NCBI GenBank assembly: GCA_020853255.1
Contig: JADYZI010000239.1
Location: 1-19,208, forward strand
Reading direction: 5' to 3'
Source: Acidobacteriota bacterium
GTDB lineage: Bacteria; Acidobacteriota; Blastocatellia; Pyrinomonadales; Pyrinomonadaceae
DNA: 19,208 bases
Translations under genes and position numbers: made by a program
Part shown: piece by piece, positions 1 to 6,787 of the stretch
How the letters are laid out: the number at the start of each line of letters is the position of its first letter
Position numbering within the stretch: position 1 is the stretch's first letter
Notes under the pieces: generated by a model
What the model saw: the letters and a program-made list of their open reading frames with translations, nothing else
Told to the model about the DNA's origin: nothing
Databases searched by the model: none

Positions 1-232
1 CTGTCAACCCGGTTTGCTTTTGCAAAGCGTAGATCGCGCCTTCATAACCGACCTGATCACCGGCCCGTATCATAGCCCCGTTTCCTATCGAAACAAGCCA
101 ATTGCTTTGCCGATACTTCTTTTGAAGATGGCCGCTATATCCTTGATCTGAAAGCCACTTCGCTTGAAATACAACTCCACTGGGCTGCGAAGTTAATAAT
201 CGGTTTATTTTATTTGTAGTTATGGCACTCAC
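1..232 (-). CDS. AbiEi-family type IV antitoxin/transcriptional regulator, N-terminal part (cut by window edge)
   Basis: Partial gene that continues beyond the left edge. It reads without a stop from a GTG at 230-232 to the edge, about 77 residues. After a short lead-in (MSAITTNKINRLL) it shows the pattern of the AbiEi N-terminal winged-helix domain: a W-L-x3-G-Y-S segment, a K-K-Y-R-Q-S-N-W-L segment, then I-G-N-G-A and a conserved A-L-Q-K-Q-x-G-L near the edge. In this family the protein represses its own operon and neutralises an AbiEii nucleotidyltransferase toxin. The toxin would lie off the left edge, so a complete pair cannot be confirmed. No ATG lies in frame upstream and the ribosome-binding site is weak, so the start is the best available rather than certain. 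Confidence 0.72.
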   Translation of the reverse strand, partial: MSAITTNKINRLLTSQPSGVVFQAKWLSDQGYSGHLQKKYRQSNWLVSIGNGAMIRAGDQVGYEGAIYALQKQTGLT

Positions 233-314
233 AGTTCCATTATTGCAGAAACTATGAACCCATAGCAACGTTTAGTTTATATTTATGAGAAAACTTAAAC
301 TGATAGTGCCATAA
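220..314. repeat. Perfect 10-bp inverted repeat flanking the AbiEi-like start
   Basis: TTATGGCACT at 220-229 is repeated inverted as AGTGCCATAA at 305-314, ten of ten matching, with 75 bp between. The left arm overlaps the proposed GTG start region of the AbiEi-like gene and the right arm lies upstream of it. AbiEi proteins are known to autoregulate by binding inverted repeats in their promoters, so this could be an operator pair. That role is inferred only from position. Confidence 0.4.
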
Positions 315-473
315 AATGAATAATACTAAACGGTAAGTCAATGAGAATACAATGTTGCGTCATATTTTCGTTCGGTCAGCCTACACCGCACCGCTTGCCA
401 AAATATTGCAATGGATCCTTTGGTTTAGCGGTGAATCCCTTTGTCTGGCAGACATACTTTTTTGCTTTGCTAG

Positions 474-752
474 CTATGGGGTTATGACCTCCAGATACTT
501 TGCCAGTACCGACTCAAGCCCGAGTTGCTTAGCGGCTTTGGCAAGTTTGAGCTCGGTTGTCTGTCGCTTCGCGAGAGCTTCACGCGCTGCTTTGATAGCT
601 GTTTTCTCACCGATCTTGGTTATGAATTTTAGCCCTTCCAGAATCGCCCTTTCGATTGACGCGATCCGGTAGCCCATCTCATTCACTATCGCAGATTTGG
701 TGCCAAACTTTGCGTACGTCGTCTGAAATCTAACATCCCGAGAAAGATTCAA
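474..752 (-). pseudogene. C-terminal remnant of an AbiEi-like antitoxin
   Basis: A 92-codon frame that opens with TTG at 752. An in-frame stop lies only a few codons upstream, so there is no room for a DNA-binding domain. The sequence has the layout of the AbiEi C-terminal domain: a G-x-R-I-A-S-I-E-R-A-I-L-E segment around residues 27-40 (compare the family's V-A-S-P-E-R-A-x-x-D) and then an L-A-K-A-A-K-Q-L-G-L-E-S-V-L helix. The N-terminal winged helix expected in a full antitoxin is missing. The next gene downstream on the same strand begins with exactly that domain, so this looks like the tail of a duplicated or recombined copy. It could instead be a short stand-alone protein. Family assignment is by eye. 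Confidence 0.5.
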
Positions 753-840
753 GAGTCTCCAGATTTAGGCCGATGATTACCATTTCTTTCTCGAGAGAGT
801 CGCAACTAGATATGTCGCCCTATCTGATGCGTTCTCTTCG

Positions 841-2853
841 TCAGAAGTGAACCACTAAACGTGCACCGGGTATAACGGAAGTTTGAGCTGATCGGGTTAC
901 CGGTCGGACGATTTGAAGGTCGGCGGTAAGCGAGAGCCATGGGGTGATTGAGAAGTTGTAAAAAGCCTCCATGCTCTCTTCATTTCTTGTAGGAAAAACC
1001 GAGTCTAAAATGGACCGCAGTTTTCGACTTACACCCGTAAAAGAGTAAACAATCCCGAATTGATCTCGCAGTCGATTTTTGAACGGAGCGGAACCGCCAA
1101 GACCGACATTGATAGACCGGCTGACGGGATTTGTCGCGGCGTCGGCGACCGAGACCAAACCGAAGACGCCCCATCCGGAAACCTTTCCGGCGACCCTTGT
1201 TTCGCGAATGTATTGATGGAACGTATATGTCGCGGACCACGAACCGCTTTTCGGCGTCACCGGAACCTGCGGGCTACCCGGGATGACGAATTGAGCGAGT
1301 TGGTCGAAAGGGGTGAACTTTCGAGTCGTTACAGTACCGCTGAAGGAATGCCTTCCGGATAGCCCGCTGATTCTGGTCGGAAGCGAAATACCTGGAACCA
1401 GCGTCACACCTTGTCGATAAAGGTTCTTCACACCTGCTTTGCGCGGACTGCCTACCGGATCAAATATCGCAAACGTGATGAAAGGCGTGCCTTTTCGGAT
1501 CCATGCGAACGTCGCCCCATTAGTAATTGTTGGTATAGTCTGTCCTGCCGCAGGATTTCCGTTCGCGGCCATTCCCATGAAACGGGTTACGCCAGCGCCG
1601 CCAGTGAAAGGCTCTCGCGAATTGTCGAGCGAGTAATATTTGCCGGCACCGATGGCGATGAAGTCTTTCTCTTCCTCATTGATCGGGATCAGTTGTGTAA
1701 AGTTGAGGGCCGTCACCGCGAAACTTGCTCCCTCGCTCGACGGCGTGACGACCGCGCTGTTTATCGGCAGGCCGTTACCGGCCGACACAACACGGCCGAA
1801 ACGTGTTTCGGTCTTGACCTGAATCGTCAAACGTTTCCACCCGACCAACTTTTCCATATCGAACTTAAAATTCGTATCGAATTTGCCGCTGTACGCACCT
1901 TCGCGTCCGAGACCGCCTGAAACGATGCCCTGGTAGGATTGCGTCAGGCGAAACTTCAGATCGATGCCTCGCGCGCGCAGCTTCTCGCGCCGTCCATCCC
2001 AGTCGCCGGTCAATTCCTCGCGGGTAGCGATATCGGTTCCCTGCGATTCCTGCGTACTTACAGCTGCCGGAAAACTCAGGATGCACAACACCAGACCGGC
2101 AACAGGAAGAATCGCAGTCCGGCCAAATCGACGTGTCAGAAACGGAACGCAGTAAACAGCGAGCGGGATAACCGCAGAAGCCGCGATGACAAAGAAAGGA
2201 AATAGCCACGCGTTCTCGCCCTCGGTCACGAACATCTTCGCGATTGCCTGTGCCGCAAAATGCACGATCGCCGGCCCCCACATCGTATCGCCTCCGAGCT
2301 CGTAGAGCTTGGACAACGGAAACGACATCGCTATTGCCAGCAATATCGAAGCACCGGCCAGCGACCACGAAAGTTGATAGAAAAGGATCAAATGCACCAA
2401 CACGAACGGGATTGCGGCGAAGAAAACGGCCTTACCGAACGTGTGTCGCTGCCGGAGATGACCGAATAGGTATCCGCGAAAGAGGGTCTCCTCGCCAATG
2501 CCCGCCTGGAAAAACAACCCGATCATCAACCACTGCCAGTTCGGATACATGTCGATCGTCGATCCCGTCTGCCACGGAAAAAGGACGAGGCACAGAAGCA
2601 TCAGCTTGGCGATCACTATCGCAACGACGATTCCGAGCGCCTTTGGCCGACCCAGGCCGATCGTTCTTGCAGCGCTAGCAAACGACCCTTCGAAGAAAAT
2701 GCGTTCGATGATCAAAGTCGCCGCGACAACTATCAGTCCGACGATCACACCCGCCTCGCCGCGTGTGCTGCCGAGGGCCGAAGCGATCCACTGAAACAGA
2801 ATGAAGACCGCGATCAGTCCGAGCAACATTTGTTTTCCTTGTCCTTTTTTCAT
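841..2853 (-). CDS. CPBP intramembrane protease fused to an OprB-like porin
   Basis: A 670-residue protein with two normally separate parts. Residues 1-240 form a multi-pass membrane domain with the CPBP (Abi/CAAX protease) motifs: E121-E122-x3-R126, F150-x3-H154 and H198-x3-Q202 (usually N in the last). Residues 278-670 resemble OprB-type carbohydrate porins: the block R-E-E-L-T-G-D-W-D-G at 278-287, S-Y-Q-G-I-V-S-G-G soon after, then alternating beta-strand sequence ending in a terminal aromatic (VVHF). Residues 241-268 look like a Sec signal peptide: R-R-F-G-R, a hydrophobic core, then F-P-A-A-V-S-T. No ATG, GTG or TTG codon lies just before this segment, so the porin is not obviously a separate gene. 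A good ribosome-binding site (AGAGGTGAG) precedes the ATG. It is the last gene of the operon, 44 bp after a hydrolase. The porin may be released by signal peptidase or the fusion may be a lost stop codon. Confidence 0.82.
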   Translation of the reverse strand: MKKGQGKQMLLGLIAVFILFQWIASALGSTRGEAGVIVGLIVVAATLIIERIFFEGSFASAARTIGLGRPKALGIVVAIVIAKLMLLCLVLFPWQTGSTIDMYPNWQWLMIGLFFQAGIGEETLFRGYLFGHLRQRHTFGKAVFFAAIPFVLVHLILFYQLSWSLAGASILLAIAMSFPLSKLYELGGDTMWGPAIVHFAAQAIAKMFVTEGENAWLFPFFVIAASAVIPLAVYCVPFLTRRFGRTAILPVAGLVLCILSFPAAVSTQESQGTDIATREELTGDWDGRREKLRARGIDLKFRLTQSYQGIVSGGLGREGAYSGKFDTNFKFDMEKLVGWKRLTIQVKTETRFGRVVSAGNGLPINSAVVTPSSEGASFAVTALNFTQLIPINEEEKDFIAIGAGKYYSLDNSREPFTGGAGVTRFMGMAANGNPAAGQTIPTITNGATFAWIRKGTPFITFAIFDPVGSPRKAGVKNLYRQGVTLVPGISLPTRISGLSGRHSFSGTVTTRKFTPFDQLAQFVIPGSPQVPVTPKSGSWSATYTFHQYIRETRVAGKVSGWGVFGLVSVADAATNPVSRSINVGLGGSAPFKNRLRDQFGIVYSFTGVSRKLRSILDSVFPTRNEESMEAFYNFSITPWLSLTADLQIVRPVTRSAQTSVIPGARLVVHF

Positions 2854-2897
2854 AACTCACCTCTGGCTTCCGTTAGGCGCCGGTCGGAGACCGCGAG

Positions 2898-3992
2898 CTA
2901 AACAGATGCGGTCTTCGACACTTTCTCCACTCCGATCTCGAAATCGATTCCGCGCTTCCCGAACGCTTCTGAAAGATCGCCTGCTAGAAATGCTCCCGCC
3001 TCGTCGCTGTACTTCAAATGAGCATCCATCTGTGCCACGCACAGAGCGCGAAGAGTATCGAGCGCATGTTCATTCGGACACAGCTCCGAGAATGGCGGAG
3101 AATTTCGCGACAACGCTTCGACATCGGCGCCCGCAAGCGTTCCGCTCTCCCACATCTGACGGCAGGTGTTGTAGGCGTCCTCGGCCCGTTCGAACCAATG
3201 AAAGTGACTCGCACCCGCCAGGATTCCGAATCGCTTTGGCTGCGGCAGATTCGCGAACAAATCACACATATCGTCGAGAGGTATGAGTGCATCACGATCG
3301 CCGGCGAGAAGAAATGTCGGCACTGCGCGCCCCCAGTCGTCGAGCCGCAGCATCGAATTCTGGAGCTTTGTATCCTCGAATGGCCCGCGTGTTCCGGAAC
3401 TCGGCACAGTTAGCACAGCCGCCTTCACATTCCGGTCGAGAGACAATAAGCGCATCGTCGTCCAGCCACCGAGCGACACACCGAGAGCTCCGACGGTTTC
3501 GACATCCATGTGGTCGGTTAGCTTCCCGGCGGCTCCATTTAGGATTGCGTTCAACGTGCCGACCACGACGCTTTCGCGATTCGCGAGGTTGTCCCGCATC
3601 GGCAAAGAGCGCTTCTCACCAGCGGCCCCGACTGTCGCATCGTGCAGAATGTCCCCTGTCGTATCGCCGACAAATTCAGGTGACGTGACGATGTATCCGT
3701 GACTCGCAAGATGTGTGCACGTTGGAGCCGCATCGCGACGATGTCCGACAGCGGCGTGCGACTGAAGAATGATCGGGAATTTTTCGGTCCGTATAAGCGC
3801 ATTGCGAACTGCCTGCTGGACCTGTTCCGCCGCGCCTTCGGCAATCGTGTATCGGTCCATGGTTTTTTCGTCGAGATCTTGGCCGACGTATTCGTCCGTC
3901 GCTGGGTACCAGACCTCCACCTTCGTGCCATTGATGTCGACAGTCCTAACGCCGACCGGATACTTTCCTCGTTTGAATGGATCGTAAGTCAT
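2898..3992 (-). CDS. Alpha/beta hydrolase (dienelactone hydrolase/PAF-acetylhydrolase-like), copy 2
   Basis: A 364-residue alpha/beta hydrolase with no signal peptide, so probably cytoplasmic. The nucleophile elbow is G-V-S-L-G-G with Ser173. The acid is probably Asp234 or Asp232 in L-L-A-G-D-R-D-A-L-I-P, and the base is His263 (or His265) in A-S-H-F-H-W. The oxyanion region is degenerate (Q-S-H-A-A-V-G-H-R-R) compared with the W-H-G-G-Y-G-H-R-R of the neighbouring paralogue. The two proteins align over their whole length, from the P-V-G-V-R-T start to the G-I-D-x-E-x-G end, so they arose by tandem duplication. The ATG has a strong ribosome-binding site (GAGGAGAAAGTT) 26 bp after the paralogue's stop. 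An esterase, lipase or acetylhydrolase activity is likely. The substrate is unknown. Confidence 0.85.
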   Translation of the reverse strand: MTYDPFKRGKYPVGVRTVDINGTKVEVWYPATDEYVGQDLDEKTMDRYTIAEGAAEQVQQAVRNALIRTEKFPIILQSHAAVGHRRDAAPTCTHLASHGYIVTSPEFVGDTTGDILHDATVGAAGEKRSLPMRDNLANRESVVVGTLNAILNGAAGKLTDHMDVETVGALGVSLGGWTTMRLLSLDRNVKAAVLTVPSSGTRGPFEDTKLQNSMLRLDDWGRAVPTFLLAGDRDALIPLDDMCDLFANLPQPKRFGILAGASHFHWFERAEDAYNTCRQMWESGTLAGADVEALSRNSPPFSELCPNEHALDTLRALCVAQMDAHLKYSDEAGAFLAGDLSEAFGKRGIDFEIGVEKVSKTASV

Positions 3993-4018
3993 AACTTTCT
4001 CCTCGGTACGAGCCGGAG

Positions 4019-5098
4019 CTAAACGCCAGCTGTCTGTTGTTTTTCTCCCACTTCTAAATCGATCCCGCGTGCCGCAAATGTTCCGGCGAGATCCTTGCCG
4101 AGAAACGTTGCTGCCTCCGCTCTGTCCTTCAGATTTGCTTCGAAATGGGCAAGGGCGATCGCTCGCATCGTGTCCCGCGCGTGTTCAGCAGGGCAGAGCT
4201 CCGAAAACGGTCTCATTGCCTCGGCCATTTTGGGACCGTCGAGCTCCGGGTCTGGAAATTCATCCTTCGCGTATCGTGCACGCATGGTCTCGTGAATGAG
4301 CTCGGCGTTGTCGGTCCAATGGATGTGGCCGGCACCGTTTAACACCGCGAGACGCCTCGGATCGGCGATCCTTTCGAACAACTCCCGTACGTCATCGACG
4401 ATCACGAAACTATCGTGGCTGCCGGTGAGAACGAACGTCGAAACGTTCGACTTCCAGTCATCGGTTCGGAGCAGGCCGCTGAGGCGTTTTATGCCAGCAA
4501 CCATGCTTCGCGTCCCCGTCATCGGGCAGATTGGAACGGAAGCCTTCATTCGGGGCGACTCGGAATTTACTGCCAGCGCCGTATAGCCGCCCATCGACAT
4601 TCCGAACGATCCGACCTTCGAAGCATCGACGACCGACGCGATGAAATCTTCGTCACTGGCGGCAAGCAGCTCGATCACTTCTGCCGCTTGGACCGGTCGG
4701 GCCTTTGCGGATTCATCGATCGGCTGTTTGGCGATCAAAGGATCAAGCCCGAACGTGTGGCTAACGTGATCGCCGGGAAAATCCGGCGCGGCAACTGCGA
4801 AACCATGGCTCGCAAGGAAGACGCACATCGCCGAAAGCTCACGTCGATGGCCGTATCCGCCGTGCCAGTACATCACTAGCGGCCTTTTGCCGCCGGAGGG
4901 CGTTGCATCGCGCGTAGCTTCCTGCGTTACCTCGGGATACTCGTCGACAAACTTGAAGCGATCGATTGCTTCGACTCCTCGATACTCGTCCGCGGCGGGA
5001 TACCAAATCTCGGTGGTGTAGTTGTTGCCGCTTCCCACGAGTTCGATAGTGCGAACCCCGACTGGAAATTCGCCTATTATGAATGGGTTGTATGACAT
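4019..5098 (-). CDS. Alpha/beta hydrolase (dienelactone hydrolase/PAF-acetylhydrolase-like), copy 1
   Basis: A 359-residue alpha/beta hydrolase, the upstream member of a tandem pair. It has an intact H-G-G-Y-G-H oxyanion motif at 79-84, a nucleophile elbow G-M-S-M-G-G with Ser168, a probable acid Asp229 in T-G-S-H-D-S-F-V, and His258 in G-A-G-H-I-H-W. All members of the triad are present. A C-terminal block (F-S-E-L-C-P-A-E-H-A-R-D-T-M-R) is shared with the paralogue and lies outside the usual hydrolase core. No signal peptide is visible. The ribosome-binding site is strong (AAAGGAG about 8 nt before ATG). It lies 72 bp after the serine hydrolase gene, the widest gap in the operon. Ester or lactone hydrolysis is the safest prediction. 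Confidence 0.86.
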   Translation of the reverse strand: MSYNPFIIGEFPVGVRTIELVGSGNNYTTEIWYPAADEYRGVEAIDRFKFVDEYPEVTQEATRDATPSGGKRPLVMYWHGGYGHRRELSAMCVFLASHGFAVAAPDFPGDHVSHTFGLDPLIAKQPIDESAKARPVQAAEVIELLAASDEDFIASVVDASKVGSFGMSMGGYTALAVNSESPRMKASVPICPMTGTRSMVAGIKRLSGLLRTDDWKSNVSTFVLTGSHDSFVIVDDVRELFERIADPRRLAVLNGAGHIHWTDNAELIHETMRARYAKDEFPDPELDGPKMAEAMRPFSELCPAEHARDTMRAIALAHFEANLKDRAEAATFLGKDLAGTFAARGIDLEVGEKQQTAGV

Positions 5099-5170
5099 GA
5101 TTTATTTCTCCTTTTTAAGTAACTTTTATTGAACTTTCTGCGGCCGAATTCGACGGCCGCCTGTTTTCTG

Positions 5171-6340
5171 TTAAATCGCTGCCTTCGCTTTCTCGCCTTT
5201 CAATGCGTCATAGGTCGATTTGATGACCTCGATCCCACGGGCGCCGAGACCTGTCTGATCTTCGACGTGACGGTTCATCACGTATGCGATAGTCATCCGT
5301 TCGTCGAGATCGTTAAAGGCCAGTGAGCCACCCGAGCCGCCCCAGACGGCGACGCGGTGACCATCGAACCGACCGTCAGTAAGTCCGCTCAGTGTCGAAT
5401 TGTTGAGTGCGTAGCCCATGCCCCACTTCGCGGCAAAACCCGCGATGCTATCCGCACCTTCTCCAATGACTTCGAGCACGCGAAGCGCACCTTCTTCGGA
5501 CAGGAATCGTTTGCCAAACGCGTCTCCGCCGCACGCCAAAACCTGCTGGACCATCGCCGCTCCCTTGGCGGTTCCGTGACCGTTGCTGCCCCCGAGTTCC
5601 GCACGTCGCCACGTGGTCGTGGCGGACGTCTCTGGAAAGATATAAGGGTTGAAAAACGATTGGTCCGTCATAGTCCCGTCGCCCGCACGCGGACGAGGAG
5701 GGTTCGACCGGATCAGGTTTGACACGCGATCGTCGTCCTCCGGTCGCACGCCGATCTGAAAATCTGCACCGATCGCTCCCGCTACTTCCTCGTTAAAGAA
5801 CTGCGTCAGCGTTTTACCCGATGCACGTCGAATGACTTCGCTGATCAGCACTCCGAAGGTGATCGGGTGATAACCGATCTTCGTTCCGGGCTCCCACCAT
5901 GGCTCCTGTTCGGCGAGCATCCGTGTCGCGATATCGAGATCGCAGATGTCTTCGACCGTCACCGGCTCGGTCCATCCGGGCATTCCTGCGGAATGACCGA
6001 GAAAATGCTTGACCAGCGTGTTCTCTTTTCCTTTCTGCGCGTAGTCCGGCCAGTAGGTCGAAACGCGCTCGTCGAGATCGATCACGCCGCGATCGGCAAT
6101 GATAAGCGTCGACAGCGCGGTCATCGTCTTTGTTGTCGAGAATGTGTTGACGATCGTATCGCTCTGCCACTCTTTGGTCTTCGCCTTATCGACGTAACCG
6201 CCGTAAATATCCACCACCGCTTCGCCGTCGATATAGACCGCGACCGATGCTCCAAAGTCCTCGCCGTTATCGATCTTGCTGTCGAGCAGGTCACGGACGT
6301 TTTTGAATTGTTCGTCGTATGTTCCTTTGATTTTCGACAT
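5171..6340 (-). CDS. Beta-lactamase-fold serine hydrolase (class C/EstB-like esterase)
   Basis: A 389-residue member of the serine beta-lactamase/penicillin-binding-protein-like family (COG1680 type). The catalytic Ser-x-x-Lys is S68-T-T-K71, inside V-N-T-F-S-T-T-K-T-M. The Tyr motif is Y157-H-P, 89 residues later, which is the usual spacing. The third box is W333-G-G-S-G-G in place of KTG. The L-G-H-S-A-G-M-P-G segment at 114-122 and the N-G-H-G-T-A segment near 253-258 are typical of EstB-like esterases rather than true beta-lactamases. There is no signal peptide, which also argues for a cytoplasmic esterase and against an antibiotic-resistance enzyme. The ATG has a GAGG site and lies 10 bp after the STAS gene, so the two are co-transcribed and probably translationally linked. 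Confidence 0.88.
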   Translation of the reverse strand: MSKIKGTYDEQFKNVRDLLDSKIDNGEDFGASVAVYIDGEAVVDIYGGYVDKAKTKEWQSDTIVNTFSTTKTMTALSTLIIADRGVIDLDERVSTYWPDYAQKGKENTLVKHFLGHSAGMPGWTEPVTVEDICDLDIATRMLAEQEPWWEPGTKIGYHPITFGVLISEVIRRASGKTLTQFFNEEVAGAIGADFQIGVRPEDDDRVSNLIRSNPPRPRAGDGTMTDQSFFNPYIFPETSATTTWRRAELGGSNGHGTAKGAAMVQQVLACGGDAFGKRFLSEEGALRVLEVIGEGADSIAGFAAKWGMGYALNNSTLSGLTDGRFDGHRVAVWGGSGGSLAFNDLDERMTIAYVMNRHVEDQTGLGARGIEVIKSTYDALKGEKAKAAI

Positions 6341-6350
6341 ATGTTTTTCC

Positions 6351-6623
6351 TCAATTATTTTTTGAATAAGTGTCGATCACCGATCGGTTAAAGAAATCGA
6401 CTCCGATGAGTTCCGCTCCCTTTTCTTCGAGACGGCTGATCATCGCCGCCGATTCACGGTCAATGAAACTAACGCCCGACATATCTATCGAGATTGCTTC
6501 ACCGGCTTCGAGCTTTGCGAAGACCTCGGTCAGAATTACGGCATCGGCCGCCGTTAGCTTGCCCTCTACCTTGAGGATTGTCAGGCCCTTTGTTTCATCG
6601 GTCTGTGTGATCTTCACGGTCAT
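6351..6623 (-). CDS. STAS-domain protein (anti-sigma-factor-antagonist-like)
   Basis: A protein of about 90 residues that is entirely a STAS domain: beta strand G-L-T-I-L-K-V-E-G-K-L, helix, I-D-M-S-G-V strand, then F-I-D-R-E-S-A-A-M helix start, and a final G-A-E-L-I-G-V strand. STAS proteins bind anti-sigma kinases or act as modules in phospho-switches. The position of the phosphorylated serine in D-S-S-G-L is Glu here (D-R-E-S-A). The frame also opens at a TTG at 6653, but that codon is part of the sigma-54 promoter and cannot be transcribed from it. Predicted transcription begins near 6626, so ATG 6623 with an almost absent leader fits best. ATG 6629 is the alternative. It is the first gene of the operon. 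Confidence 0.75.
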   Translation of the reverse strand: MTVKITQTDETKGLTILKVEGKLTAADAVILTEVFAKLEAGEAISIDMSGVSFIDRESAAMISRLEEKGAELIGVDFFNRSVIDTYSKNN

Positions 6624-6636
6624 CGTCATTGCTTTT

Positions 6637-6653
6637 GGCAAGACCGGTGCCAA
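6637..6653 (-). promoter_or_regulatory. Sigma-54 (-24/-12) promoter of the hydrolase operon
   Basis: Reading on the minus strand the sequence is TTGGCAC, CGGTC, TTGCC. This matches the core consensus TGGCAC-N5-TTGC exactly, with the GG (6651-6650) and GC (6639-6638) elements at the required 10-bp spacing. The predicted start of transcription is about 6626. It lies between a sigma-54 activator gene and the operon it would drive. Confidence 0.78.
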
Positions 6654-6739
6654 AGCAAGCAGTGAAGATAACTTTTGCAGTGATTAAGATTAGCTAGCTG
6701 GCAGAGATATGTATTGAGCGAAGACATCACTGTTTAGTC

Positions 6740-6771
6740 ACCAAATATGGCTACCAAAAACCATATGTGGT
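6740..6771. promoter_or_regulatory. Probable upstream activator site for the sigma-54 regulator (dyad)
   Basis: ACCAAATATGG at 6740-6750 and CCATATGTGGT at 6761-6771 are inverted repeats with one mismatch over 11 bp. The centre is about 129 bp upstream of the predicted sigma-54 start, within the normal range for bacterial enhancer sites. The site lies in the short gap after the activator gene. An A/T-flanked perfect stem (AAAAACCA, loop TATG, TGGTTTTT, 6756-6775) overlaps the right arm and could also act as a weak terminator of the activator mRNA. Confidence 0.55.
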
Positions 6772-6787
6772 TTTTCGACTAACTCGA

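Noticed and set aside
1411..1920. Long plus-strand frame inside the CPBP-porin gene
   Set aside because: Shadow of the minus-strand gene; no domain or ribosome-binding site.
5171..6340. True beta-lactamase (resistance gene)
   Set aside because: No signal peptide, and the EstB-like W-G-G-S-G-G box replaces KTG; esterase is more likely.
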